NCBI RefSeq assembly: GCF_010365105.1
Contig: NZ_JAAFGZ010000002.1
Span: 1-64,000 of the forward strand
Reading direction: 5' to 3'
Length of the DNA: 64,000 nt
Source: Polaromonas sp.
GTDB lineage: Bacteria > Pseudomonadota > Gammaproteobacteria > Burkholderiales > Burkholderiaceae_C
The notes beneath the pieces are model-generated. The model worked only from the letters and a program-made list of their open reading frames with translations. It was not told the DNA's origin and searched no databases. Positions 8,459 to 18,939 of the stretch are shown piece after piece; the stretch's first letter is position 1, and each line of letters starts with the position of its first letter. The position numbers and the translations under genes are program-made.

Positions 8459-8717
8459 GGAAGCTTCCTTTGGATGAAAAAGGTCTGGCACCAGGAATTG
8501 GCGACAGCTTGGAGGCAAGTGTGGCGCGCCTGTGTATCGCCGCCATTGCGCCGTTGTGATGGTTTGTAAAGTTGCATGAAAGCCGTGTTGCGGCCGCCGG
8601 CTTTCCCGGCCTGCGCGCGGCCGCCCGGACGTTCTGCAAGCACGGCGGGTGCGCCCATCCGGCCACCCAGCTTGCGCTATGCTTTGTCCTCAAAATGCAA
8701 CAGGAACCGGGCCGCCC

Positions 8718-9368
8718 ATGAGTTTTTTATCGGAACTGAAAAGTCGTGCGAATGCGTTGCAAGGCCTGGAACTCGGCGCGCAGCGCGACCTCATGGCCGG
8801 CACCGAGTCCTGCGAGAAGGCCTGCCGGACGGCGCTGGCCTATCTGCAGGATTTGTGCGCCCAGCTCAACGTCATTCAGCCGCCTGCAGCCGGCGCTTAC
8901 AGCCTGGACGGCAAGGCGCCGTTTCCCGATCTGGTGCAGCGCAATTTCCGCTGCGATGCGCGTCGCAAGATGTTGCGCAATGCGGAGGTTTTCGACTACA
9001 TCGGCGTCGGCTGGGACTTGCTGCCTGCCACCGGGCAGGTAGCGACCCATACCGTCACCGTCAACTTTCTGCCCGATCTGGAACGCGTGACAAACCGCCT
9101 GTCGGTCGGCCAGATCCAGCATGAACGCAAGGACTTGCGCCACCCCGACAGCGGCAAGCTGCTGGCCTATGAATTCGACTACCAGACCGAGTCGCGCGCC
9201 TTCATCACGCTGACGCCCGAGCATGACGCCGGCCGCATCGCCTGTCGCGTGACCAACGTGGGTGGGTTTGGCGTGCTCAACCCCACCTATCCGGCGGCGC
9301 AGTTCAACGCCAGGCTACTGGATGAACTGGCCAAAAAACTGGTCGGCCAGCCCAGCCGCTTCGGCTGA
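8718..9368 (+). CDS. conserved hypothetical protein
   Basis: 216 residues from the ATG at 8718 (MSFLSELKSRANALQ); an in-frame start further left would add a leader without coding character. It has no signal peptide, no membrane segment and no catalytic motif I recognise. The first 70 residues look helical, and the rest is mixed alpha/beta with conserved-looking stretches such as FDYIGVGWDLLPATG and VTNVGGFGVLNPTYPA. Codon use matches the surrounding genes, so it is likely a real cytoplasmic protein. It stands alone, upstream of the thi riboswitch. Function unknown. Confidence 0.65.
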   Translation: MSFLSELKSRANALQGLELGAQRDLMAGTESCEKACRTALAYLQDLCAQLNVIQPPAAGAYSLDGKAPFPDLVQRNFRCDARRKMLRNAEVFDYIGVGWDLLPATGQVATHTVTVNFLPDLERVTNRLSVGQIQHERKDLRHPDSGKLLAYEFDYQTESRAFITLTPEHDAGRIACRVTNVGGFGVLNPTYPAAQFNARLLDELAKKLVGQPSRFG

Positions 9369-9431
9369 AACGTACAACTGCTGACGGCTCGGGTCTTGCC
9401 CGCCGCCGGCCACTGTGCTTACAATCGCCGC

Positions 9432-11562
<2,131 letters not shown>

Positions 11563-11584
11563 CGCTGAACCGCCCCGCCTTGTT

Positions 11585-11605
11585 CCCTCTCCCTCCGGGA
11601 GAGGG
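11585..11605. repeat. CCCTCTCCC/GGGAGAGGG hairpin repeat, copy 1
   Basis: CCCTCTCCCTCCGGGAGAGG(G): a compact dyad followed by a GGTGAGGG tail. It lies 22 bases after the thiC stop and could act as a stem-loop in the mRNA. Confidence 0.75.
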
Positions 11606-11645
11606 CTAGGGTGAGGGCTCTCCGCACCCTTCAGAAATAGCAAAT

Positions 11646-11666
11646 TTGCTATCAAGAAAATAGCTG
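11646..11666 (+). repeat. AGCTAT..ATAGCA dispersed palindrome, copy 3
   Basis: TTGCTATCAAGAAAATAGCTG followed by CTTGCGCCCG, the best match to the family consensus including its tail. An extra ATAGCAAATTTGCTAT dyad overlaps its left arm (11637-11652). Confidence 0.65.
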
Positions 11667-11762
11667 CTTGCGCCCGTCCCTGTTGCGAAAGCCGCACTTT
11701 TTATTGAAATCTAGTGACTTTTATCAGTATATTTTCTCGTCCACGATTGCGCGCATCGCTAA

Positions 11763-11795
11763 CCCTCACCCCAGCCCTCTCCCGGAGGGAGAGGG
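11763..11795. repeat. CCCTCTCCC/GGGAGAGGG hairpin repeat, copy 2
   Basis: Starts CCCTCACCCCAG and ends CCGGAGGGAGAGGG. It is in opposite orientation to the copy at 11585, so the two flank the thiC-thiO gap as an inverted pair. Confidence 0.75.
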
Positions 11796-11883
11796 AGGAA
11801 GAAGGAGGCGTTGAAACCTTGCCGTCATCGCCATCCCGCTACCCTTGCAGTTCATTCAACCCCGCTATTTCCAAATTTTTACC

Positions 11884-12957
11884 ATGACTTCCCTTCACAT
11901 CGGTATCGCCGGCGCCGGCCTGGCTGGCCGCACGCTGGCCTGGCGGCTGCTGCGCGCTGGCTGCCGCGTCTCTTTGTTTGATTCACGCCCACGCGCTGCG
12001 CTGGACACGGCCAGCATGACGGCGGCGGCCATGCTGTCGCCGCTGGCCGAACTGGCCGTGTCGGACGACGCCGTATTCGCGCTGGGCCAGCGCTCGATGG
12101 TGCTCTGGCCGCGCTGGATTGACGAGCTGGCCGAAGGCGGCGGCGCGCCGGTTTACTTTCGCCAGAAAGGCACGCTGGTCGTGGCACATGCGCCCGACCA
12201 GTCGTCGCTGGAACATTTCACCCGGCTGCTGCAGCACAAGCTGCCCGAATCATGCCGCGCGCAGGTTCACACGCTCGATGCGGCCGCGCTGGCCGCGCAG
12301 GAGCCGGCATTGGCCGGGCGCTTTGGCGGCGGGCTGTTCCTGGACAGCGAAGGCCAGCTGGCCAACGACCAGTGGATGGCTGCGCTGGCTGTTGAGATCG
12401 ACCGGCTCGGCGGGCAGTGGCATGAAAGCCAGGCGGTGGAAAGGCTGGAAGAAGGCCGCATCGTTTGCGCCGATGCCACGCACGCCGTCGATGTGGCGGT
12501 CGATGCACGCGGCGTCGGCAGCAAGGCGCAGTGGCCCGAGGTGCGCGGCGTGCGCGGCGAGGTGCTGCGGGTCGAATGTCATGGCGTCACCCTGCAGCGC
12601 CCGGTGCGGCTGATGCACCCGCGTTACGCGCTGTACGTGGCGCCCCGGCCGGACCACCAGTTCGTCGTCGGCGCGACCGAGCTGGAATCGGAAGACACCG
12701 GCCCGGTCACCCTGCGCTCGACGCTGGAACTGGGCAGTGCGCTGTACAGCCTGCACCCGGCCTTTGGCGAGGCGCGGGTGCTGCGGTTGTCGGCGGCATT
12801 GCGTCCGGCGCTGGACGACCACCGGCCGGCCGTGGTGCTGCGGGGCGGCGTCTGGCACATCAACGGCCTGTACCGTCATGGCTATTTGTGCGCGCCGGCC
12901 GTGGTCGATGAACTGGCCCATAAACTCCTGGGCACTGACAGCACGGAGGCAACATGA
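11884..12957 (+). CDS. thiO: FAD-dependent glycine oxidase ThiO
   Basis: 357 residues from the ATG at 11884 (MTSLHIGIAGAGLAGRTLAW), chosen because the dinucleotide-binding GxGxxG then sits at the very N terminus, as usual. ThiO oxidises glycine to dehydroglycine (iminoacetate) for thiazole formation. DAO-family features include an internal VAVDARGVGSKA stretch and the C-terminal HINGLYRHGYLCAPA, which resembles the flavin- and substrate-contacting GHxxxG-type region. The stop overlaps the start of thiS by 4 bases (ATGA), and thiS and thiG follow directly. Confidence 0.9.
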   Translation: MTSLHIGIAGAGLAGRTLAWRLLRAGCRVSLFDSRPRAALDTASMTAAAMLSPLAELAVSDDAVFALGQRSMVLWPRWIDELAEGGGAPVYFRQKGTLVVAHAPDQSSLEHFTRLLQHKLPESCRAQVHTLDAAALAAQEPALAGRFGGGLFLDSEGQLANDQWMAALAVEIDRLGGQWHESQAVERLEEGRIVCADATHAVDVAVDARGVGSKAQWPEVRGVRGEVLRVECHGVTLQRPVRLMHPRYALYVAPRPDHQFVVGATELESEDTGPVTLRSTLELGSALYSLHPAFGEARVLRLSAALRPALDDHRPAVVLRGGVWHINGLYRHGYLCAPAVVDELAHKLLGTDSTEAT

Positions 12958-13163
12958 GCAATTTTGAAATTTCCCTGAACGGCGAACGCATCGCTACCGA
13001 AGCCGCCACGCTGCAAGGCCTGCTGCTGGAGCGCGGCTACGACCTGAAAAGCGCTTTTGCCTGCGCCATCAACAGCGGCTTTGTGCCGCGCCCGCAATGG
13101 CCGGAACGCAGTTTGCAGGGCGGCGACAAAATTGATGTGGTCACGCCGATCACCGGAGGCTAA
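12954..13163 (+). CDS. thiS: sulfur carrier protein ThiS
   Basis: 69 residues with the beta-grasp pattern and the terminal Gly-Gly (VVTPITGG) that is adenylated and thiocarboxylated to donate sulfur to ThiG. It overlaps thiO by 4 bases and is separated from thiG by 2 bases, so the three are translationally coupled. The activating enzyme ThiF is not in the window. Confidence 0.93.
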   Translation: MSNFEISLNGERIATEAATLQGLLLERGYDLKSAFACAINSGFVPRPQWPERSLQGGDKIDVVTPITGG

Positions 13164-13165
13164 GC

Positions 13166-13984
13166 ATGAGCAATCCCATAAATTCATCCATCGCCCACGG
13201 CAATCCCTGGACCGTCGCCGGCACGACGCTGTCCAGCCGGTTTTTCCTTGGCACCTCGCATTACCCGTCGCCGCAGGTCTTGGGTGACGCGGTGCGCGCC
13301 AGCGGCACGGAAGTGCTCACGGTCGGCCTGCGCCGGCTGCAGCCTGAAACCGGTGGCGGCACGAGTTTCTGGCAGCGAATCCAGGCGCTCGGTTGCCACA
13401 TCCTGCCCAACACAGCGGGCTGCCACAGCGCTGAAGAAGCCATCACGCTGGCGCAGATGGCGCGCGAGATTTTCGGCACGACCTGGATCAAGCTTGAAGT
13501 CATCGGTGACGACTACACGCTGCAGCCCGACACCGTGGCCACGCTGGAAGCCGCCACCACGCTGGCGAAAGACGGCTTTGCCGTGTTCGCCTACACCACC
13601 GACGACCTGGTGATGGCGCAGCGCCTGCACGCGGCAGGCTGCGCGGCGGTGATGCCCTGGGCCGCGCCGATTGGCACCGGGCGCGGGCCGCTCAACCCTT
13701 ACGCGCTGGAAACCATGCGCCGGCGTTTGCCCGACGCGGTGCTGGTCGTCGATGCCGGACTCGGCCGCCCGTCGCATGCCGCGCAGGTGATGGAACTGGG
13801 CTTTGACGCCGTGCTGCTCAACACCGCCGTGGCGCAGGCGGGCGACCCGGTGCGCATGGCGCGGGCCTTTGCCGATGGCGTGGCGGCCGGCCGCGCCGCA
13901 TATGAATCGACGCCCATGCCCGAGCACGCCGCGGCGCAGGCCTCGACCTCGACCGTCGGCGTTCCGTTCTGGCATGCCGGTTGA
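13166..13984 (+). CDS. thiG: thiazole synthase ThiG
   Basis: 272 residues, normal length. It forms the thiazole phosphate ring from deoxyxylulose phosphate, dehydroglycine and ThiS thiocarboxylate. The Schiff-base lysine is in [10 protein letters not shown] near residue 111. Other family stretches are [25 protein letters not shown] and [19 protein letters not shown]. It begins 2 bases after thiS. A REP-like hairpin follows its stop and separates it from thiE by 216 bases. Confidence 0.95.
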   Translation: MSNPINSSIAHGNPWTVAGTTLSSRFFLGTSHYPSPQVLGDAVRASGTEVLTVGLRRLQPETGGGTSFWQRIQALGCHILPNTAGCHSAEEAITLAQMAREIFGTTWIKLEVIGDDYTLQPDTVATLEAATTLAKDGFAVFAYTTDDLVMAQRLHAAGCAAVMPWAAPIGTGRGPLNPYALETMRRRLPDAVLVVDAGLGRPSHAAQVMELGFDAVLLNTAVAQAGDPVRMARAFADGVAAGRAAYESTPMPEHAAAQASTSTVGVPFWHAG

Positions 13985-14023
13985 GGCAAGCCGGCTTTAC
14001 GGCTTTCCGAATTTTTTCTTTCT

Positions 14024-14056
14024 CCCTCTCCCTTTGGGAGAGGGCAGGGGTGAGGG
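14024..14056. repeat. CCCTCTCCC/GGGAGAGGG hairpin repeat, copy 3
   Basis: Starts CCCTCTCCCTTTGGGAGAGG and ends CAGGGGTGAGGG, in the same orientation as the copy after thiC. It sits 40 bases after thiG. Confidence 0.75.
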
Positions 14057-14200
14057 TTCCCCGGCTTTGTATGCCTGTGCCCAACCCCCACCCCCGCCCA
14101 CTTGCGCAAGCGGCAGAGGGAGAAAGACCCCAAGGCACAAGCTGTCCCGCCTGACCTGGCCGATGGGCTTGCCATAAAAAAACTCCAAGGAATCACTGCC

Positions 14201-14854
14201 ATGACTGATACATCCGCCACGCCTTTCCCTTCCCTGACCGGCCCCATCGGTTTTTACCCCGTGGTGCATGACGCCGCCTGGGTGCAGTGCCTGCTCGACT
14301 GGGGCGTGCGCACGGTGCAATTGCGCTTCAAGGCCGCCGGCCACACCGCCGCCGAAATCGAGCGCGAAGTTTTCGCCGCCGTCGAAGCGGGCAAGCACGT
14401 GCAGGGTGCGCAGGTGTTCATCAACGACCACTGGCAACTCGCGCTGGCCGCCGGTGCCTACGGCGTACACCTGGGCCAGGAAGACCTGGACATTGCCGAC
14501 ATCGACGCGCTGCGCCGCGCCGGTGTGCGGCTGGGCCTGAGCACGCACACGCCGGCCGAACTGGCGCGCGCCAGGGCGGTGCAGCCGTCGTACCTGGCGA
14601 TTGGCCCGATCTACCCGACCACGCTGAAGGTCATGCCGTATCAACCGGTCGGGCTGGTGCAGTTGAAGCAATGGGCCACGCTGGCCGCGCCGTATCCGGT
14701 GGTGGCGATTGGCGGCATCTCGCTGGAGCGCCTGCCTGGCGTGCTGGCCTGCCTGGGTGGCGGCAACGACGGTGCGGCAGTGGTCAGCGCGGTGACGCTG
14801 GCGGCCGACCCGCATAAGGCGGCACTGGACGGCATGCGGCTGGCCGCCGGCTGA
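14201..14854 (+). CDS. thiE: thiamine phosphate synthase ThiE
   Basis: 217 residues from the ATG at 14201, preceded by CCAAGGA; the longer open frame begins inside the repeat-bearing gap. ThiE joins the pyrimidine pyrophosphate and the thiazole phosphate. TIM-barrel landmarks are VRTVQLRFK, GVHLGQEDLD, GPIYPTTLK and VVAIGGIS. It is last in the thiCOSGE series; no thiD kinase is adjacent. Confidence 0.92.
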   Translation: MTDTSATPFPSLTGPIGFYPVVHDAAWVQCLLDWGVRTVQLRFKAAGHTAAEIEREVFAAVEAGKHVQGAQVFINDHWQLALAAGAYGVHLGQEDLDIADIDALRRAGVRLGLSTHTPAELARARAVQPSYLAIGPIYPTTLKVMPYQPVGLVQLKQWATLAAPYPVVAIGGISLERLPGVLACLGGGNDGAAVVSAVTLAADPHKAALDGMRLAAG

Positions 14855-14919
14855 AAAGCGTCCCTACCACCATTTCAGGTATCAAAACATCTTCTTGCGC
14901 AGGTGGCGCGGGCATTTTC

Positions 14920-14938
14920 AGCTATTCATTCGATAGCA
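14920..14938 (-). repeat. AGCTAT..ATAGCA dispersed palindrome, copy 4
   Basis: AGCTATTCATTCGATAGCA. Read on the minus strand, its tail (AAAATGCCCGCGCCACCTG) fits the family. The stop codon of the OYE gene lies inside it. Confidence 0.6.
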
Positions 14939-16031
14939 CAGGATAGTCGGTGTAACCTTCGGCGCCGCCGCCGTAGAAGGTTGCCTTGTCGGGCTCGTTC
15001 AGGGGCGCATCCAGGCGCAGCCGCCTGACCAGGTCCGGATTGGCAATGAAGGGCTTGCCGAAGGCGACCAGGTCGGCGCCATCCTTCAGCGCCTGCTCGG
15101 CCGTCGCCTTGTCGTAGCCGTTGTTGACCATCCAGGCGCCCTTGCCGCCCGCCGCGCGGTAGGCCGCCTTCAGCGCCGCATAGTCGAACGGGCGCTCGGG
15201 CATCTCGCGCGGGCCGCCGGTGGCGCCGACGATGAGGTGTACATACGCCAGGTTCAGCTTGGCCAGCTGCTTGACGACGTACTCGAACAGCGGCTGCGGG
15301 TCGCTGTCGAAGGCATCGTTGGCCGGCGTCACGGGCGACAGCCGGATGCCGGTGCGGCCGCCGCCAATCGCGTCCACGATGGCGCGGGTCGCCTCCAGCA
15401 TCAGGCGCGCGCGGTTCCGGATGGGGCCGCCGTAGTCGTCGGTGCGCTGGTTGGAGCCGTTCTTCAGGAACTGGTCGAGCAGATAGCCGTTGGCGCCGTG
15501 GATTTCCACGCCGTCGAAACCGGCCGTGTCCACCGCATTGAGCGCTGCCGCCCGGTAGGTGTGCACGATCTCGGGCAGTTCCCCGGCGTCAAGAGCGCGC
15601 GGCTCGGATGTGGCCACGAAGGTCGGCACGCCGTCCCGGATCAGCACCGTCTTGGTCTTGGCGGTGATGGCAGAAGGCGCGACTGGCTGGCCGCCGTCCG
15701 GCTGCAGCTCGCAATGCGAGACACGGCCGACGTGCCAGAGCTGCACCACGATCTTGCCGCCCTCGTCATGCACCGCCTGGGTCACATGTTTCCAGCCGTC
15801 GAGCTGCTCGGTGCCGTACAGGCCGGGCACGTCGGCATACCCCTGGCCCTGGTGGCTGATGGCCGTGGCTTCGGTGATGAGCAGACCGGCCGTGGCGCGC
15901 TGGGCATAGTACTCGGCCATCAGTGGCGTGGGAATGGCGTCGGGCGCGCGGTTGCGGGTCAGCGGCGCCATCACGATGCGGTTGGCCAGCAGCAGATCGC
16001 CGGCCTGGACGGTGTCGAATAAAGAAGACAT
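14922..16031 (-). CDS. nemA: alkene reductase, old yellow enzyme family (NemA-like)
   Basis: 369 residues from the ATG at 16031 (MSSLFDTVQAGDLLLANRIV); the open frame extends 42 residues further but with no family match. It is an FMN-dependent NAD(P)H enoate/N-ethylmaleimide reductase. Landmarks are VMAPLTRNRA at the N terminus, QLWHVGRVSH, DGVEIHGANGYLLDQF with the catalytic His/Asn pair, and GKPFIANPDLVRRL for FMN phosphate binding. It stands alone between thiE (convergent) and the DUF1328 gene (divergent), with no TetR-type repressor visible. The last codons and stop fall inside a dispersed palindromic repeat. Confidence 0.9.
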   Translation of the reverse strand: MSSLFDTVQAGDLLLANRIVMAPLTRNRAPDAIPTPLMAEYYAQRATAGLLITEATAISHQGQGYADVPGLYGTEQLDGWKHVTQAVHDEGGKIVVQLWHVGRVSHCELQPDGGQPVAPSAITAKTKTVLIRDGVPTFVATSEPRALDAGELPEIVHTYRAAALNAVDTAGFDGVEIHGANGYLLDQFLKNGSNQRTDDYGGPIRNRARLMLEATRAIVDAIGGGRTGIRLSPVTPANDAFDSDPQPLFEYVVKQLAKLNLAYVHLIVGATGGPREMPERPFDYAALKAAYRAAGGKGAWMVNNGYDKATAEQALKDGADLVAFGKPFIANPDLVRRLRLDAPLNEPDKATFYGGGAEGYTDYPVLSNE

Positions 16032-16495
16032 GGGATTTCCTGGTTCTGGTGTGAAAAGGCATGCCGCCGGCCAGAACTGAACCACAGGCGTGCTGCACCG
16101 GATCGGCTTGTCCGGGCTGTCTGGCGCATGGGAAGCGTTGCCAGAACTGTCTGCCAATTATGAACCGGGGCGTGCGGTGCAGGCCAGCCGAAGCTTTTTG
16201 ATTCTGCTCAAGGCCACCCGCTTTTGCCCGAGGTTGCCGGTTTGACCATCGGGCCATAATGGCATGGAAAGTACGTCATTCCCCGGTCATGGAACCATGT
16301 CACGATAGGACACTCTGACCGGCAGGCTTGCGGTACTTGCGCGACGGGCAAGGCGCTGTCCTACAAGGCGCAAAGGGCAGTGCTTATTCTGAAAACCGGC
16401 ATGCTCTTTTACGATACAAGTCATCTGCTTGCGAATGGTTGTCTATGACTGACTTGTGCCCGGGCTTGTGGCCAAGGCATTGAAGGGAAATAAAA
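16032..16495. other. divergent intergenic region nemA / DUF1328
   Basis: 464 bases without a supported gene. It must carry the promoters for the leftward reductase gene and the rightward DUF1328 gene. No palindromic operator or terminator stands out. Confidence 0.45.
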
Positions 16496-16681
16496 ATGGT
16501 CAAGTACGCAATTATTTTCGCGGTCATTTCACTGATCGCCGGCGCCCTGGGGTTCAGCGGCGTTGCTGCCGGTGCGGCAGGCATTGCAAAGATCCTGTTC
16601 GGTCTGTTCCTGATCCTGGCACTGATTTTCATCGTGCTGGCGGCGCTGGGCGTGGGCGCTGCCAAGAAAATGATGAAGTGA
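16496..16681 (+). CDS. DUF1328 small membrane protein (YtjA-like)
   Basis: 61 residues consisting of two hydrophobic helices separated by a Gly/Ala-rich turn (GFSGVAAGAAGIAKILFG), ending in the basic tail AAKKMMK. Length and sequence match the DUF1328/YtjA family of inner-membrane proteins, whose function is unknown. GAAGGGAAATAAAA precedes the ATG. Its stop TGA shares its last base with the ATG of the following small ORF. Confidence 0.88.
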   Translation: MVKYAIIFAVISLIAGALGFSGVAAGAAGIAKILFGLFLILALIFIVLAALGVGAAKKMMK

Positions 16682-16995
16682 TGGAGCCTGCCGACAGCAA
16701 GCCGCCCGCATCGGCGGTGTCACGCTTGAAAGACCGTATTTTTCAGGGCTGGTCTTCCCGGGAGGAATCCGCTGAAACGAAGCGCCACCCGGTGCCGGCC
16801 ATCCCGCCTCAGCGCCAGGTCGGGTTTCCCTCCAGGATTGCCGAGTTCCTGCTGGTGTTCAGGCTCAGGGCCCGCCGTCGTTCCGCGCTGTCCGCAGACA
16901 TGCTCGAGCGCGCCGTCCGCGTCGTGTTCGTGACCTGCAAGAACTGGTTTGCCGGCAGCGATTCGCCCACTCCCCCGCCGCGCAGGCGTGACTAG
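16681..16995 (+). CDS. small hypothetical protein coupled to DUF1328 gene
   Basis: 104 residues starting at the ATG that overlaps the DUF1328 stop (TGATG). It is proline- and arginine-rich with a central helix-like stretch SRIAEFLLVFRLRARRRSA and a basic end (PTPPPRRRD). No domain recognised. The coupling favours a real gene, but composition alone does not prove it. Confidence 0.45.
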   Translation: MEPADSKPPASAVSRLKDRIFQGWSSREESAETKRHPVPAIPPQRQVGFPSRIAEFLLVFRLRARRRSALSADMLERAVRVVFVTCKNWFAGSDSPTPPPRRRD

Positions 16996-17055
16996 CCGGC
17001 CGGCTTGCCACGCCGCTGCCCTTCTTTGTTTTTCCTCTACAGGAGCCACCCCTTC

Positions 17056-17913
17056 ATGCACACTTCTTTGGTTGACTGCCTGCTCGAATACGAAGTGAGC
17101 AGCCCGGCGCATTTTCTGCTGAACATCGGCGCCGCGTTTGATCCTGGCCACGAAGTTGTCGAGGAGAGGCTGACCATCACGCCGAGCATGAAGGTGCGGC
17201 ATTTTTCGGACGAGCGCAGCGGCAACCGCTTCATTCGCCTGGACGCGCCCAAGGGCGTGCTGTCGGTCAACTACCACGCCCGGGTGCAGTTGCATCCGTC
17301 CGCGCAGCCGCTGCAGCTGGACGAGACGCCCGTCAGCGCCCTGCCTGACGATGTGCTGCGTTACCTGATGCCCAGCCGTTACTGCGAATCGGATTCGCTG
17401 CGCCGCGTGGCGCAGCAGCTGTTCGGCCACCTGCCGCCGGGCACGAGCCGGGTGCGCGCGGTGGAAAGCTGGATTCACGAATCGGTTGATTACCAGGCCG
17501 GCGTCACCCAGCCGACCACCACGGCGCAGGACGTGTTCGTCCAGCGCGTGGGCGTGTGCCGCGACTTTGCGCACCTGGGCATCACGCTGTGCCGGGCGCT
17601 GAACATTCCGGCGCGGCTGGTGGTGGGCTATGTGAAATTTGCCGAACCGCCGCAGGACTTTCACGCCGTGTTCGAGGCCTGGCTTGACGGCCGCTGGGTG
17701 CTGTTCGACGCCACGCGCATGGCGCCCATCGAACGGCTGGTGCGCATCGGCACCGGCCGCGATGCCAAGGACGTGGCCTTTGCCACGATTTTTGGCGATG
17801 TGAAGATGCTGCGCAAGGAAATCACCGTCGATGAGGGCGAAATGCCCGCCGATGGCCAGGGCAGCGACGCAGAGCCTGCGACTGCAGCCTCGCCGGGCCT
17901 GGCGGGTTTCTGA
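17056..17913 (+). CDS. transglutaminase-like family protein
   Basis: 285 residues from the ATG at 17056, with AGGAG at 17041. The transglutaminase/protease core is clear: the catalytic Cys in GVCRDFAHLGITLCRALNIP, His in DFHAVFEAWLDGRW and Asp in LFDATRMAP. The N-terminal ~130 residues resemble the bacterial transglutaminase N-terminal domain. There is no signal peptide, so it is probably a cytoplasmic cysteine peptidase or amidase. Substrate unknown, and the neighbours give no clue. Confidence 0.85.
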   Translation: MHTSLVDCLLEYEVSSPAHFLLNIGAAFDPGHEVVEERLTITPSMKVRHFSDERSGNRFIRLDAPKGVLSVNYHARVQLHPSAQPLQLDETPVSALPDDVLRYLMPSRYCESDSLRRVAQQLFGHLPPGTSRVRAVESWIHESVDYQAGVTQPTTTAQDVFVQRVGVCRDFAHLGITLCRALNIPARLVVGYVKFAEPPQDFHAVFEAWLDGRWVLFDATRMAPIERLVRIGTGRDAKDVAFATIFGDVKMLRKEITVDEGEMPADGQGSDAEPATAASPGLAGF

Positions 17914-17958
17914 ACGCCGGCCCGTCGCTAAATTCTCCACGCGCCTGATGGGCGCTGG

Positions 17959-18732
17959 TCAGGTCCGGTAACTGGTGTCTAGCCGCTCCAGCTTGCGAAC
18001 CAGCGACGGCCAGGCAAAGGCGCCGCCCAGGCCCCCGGTCTGCACGCGCATCGCTTCGGACACGCCCTGGACGATCAGCGGATTGACCGTCGTCAGCGCG
18101 CCGCCGCCGGCCTGCGCATCCACCTGAATGCGGCAGGTGGTCTCAAAGATGTACATGCTCAGAAACGCATCGGCAATCGACTTGCCGACGACCAGCAGGC
18201 CGTGGTTGCGCAGCACCAGAAAATTGGCGCGGCCCAGGTCGGCCTGCAGGCGCGGCTTTTCAGCGTCCCTGAAGGCCACGCCTTCGTAGTCGTGGTAGGC
18301 CAGCGACGCCAGCACGAAGGTCGATTGCTGGCTGATCGGCAGGATGCCGCCGGCCTGCGCACTGACGCCCACGCCGGCCCGGGTGTGGGTGTGCAGCACG
18401 CAGGCTGCATCCGGCCGGGCTTCATGCACGGCGCTGTGGATGACAAAGCCGGCGGGGTTGACCGGAAATGGCGACTCGATGACCTTGTGGCATTGCTCGT
18501 CGACCTTGACCAGGCTGGACGCGGTGATCTCGTCGAACATCAGCCCATACGGGTTGATCAGGAAATGGTGCGCGCTGGCGCCGGAGACCGACTCGGGCAG
18601 CTTGGCGCTGATGTGGGTGAACACCAGGTCGCTCCAGCCGTACAGCGCCACGAGCCGGTAACAGGCCGCCAGGTCGCAGCGCAGCTGCCATTCTTCGGCG
18701 CTGACCGTGCTCTGCAGGGAAGGAATGTTCAT
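17959..18732 (-). CDS. class II aldolase/adducin family protein
   Basis: 257 residues. Typical features are GWSDLVFTHISAKLP, HHFLINPYGLMFDEI, and the zinc-ligand motif ACVLHTHTRAG, followed by a later His in LRNHGLLV. Class II aldolases cleave sugar phosphates such as fuculose-1-phosphate, but many adducin-like members of this size act on other substrates or as decarboxylases. It is the last gene of the leftward arm of cluster A, 207 bases after the FAH-family gene with a dispersed palindrome in between, so it may have its own transcript. Confidence 0.85.
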   Translation of the reverse strand: MNIPSLQSTVSAEEWQLRCDLAACYRLVALYGWSDLVFTHISAKLPESVSGASAHHFLINPYGLMFDEITASSLVKVDEQCHKVIESPFPVNPAGFVIHSAVHEARPDAACVLHTHTRAGVGVSAQAGGILPISQQSTFVLASLAYHDYEGVAFRDAEKPRLQADLGRANFLVLRNHGLLVVGKSIADAFLSMYIFETTCRIQVDAQAGGGALTTVNPLIVQGVSEAMRVQTGGLGGAFAWPSLVRKLERLDTSYRT

Positions 18733-18858
18733 GGGGTGACTCCTGGAATATGCGTGGTGGGGGCCGTCAGCCTACAACGCCTGGCGTCCGCACCGCTGTT
18801 TCCCGCGCGACACCGCTGGCCCCGGCCCGACTTGGGAGCCAGGGGAAACCTGGATCAA

Positions 18859-18878
18859 TTGCTATTGAAAATATAGCT
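18859..18878 (+). repeat. AGCTAT..ATAGCA dispersed palindrome, copy 5
   Basis: TTGCTATTGAAAATATAGCT with the downstream tail AATATCGCCCGTGGGC, in the gap between the aldolase and FAH-family genes. Confidence 0.65.
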
Positions 18879-18939
18879 AATATCGCCCGTGGGCAGTGCG
18901 GAAAGCAGGGTTTTTATCGATTTTCCGGGAAAGCTTCGC

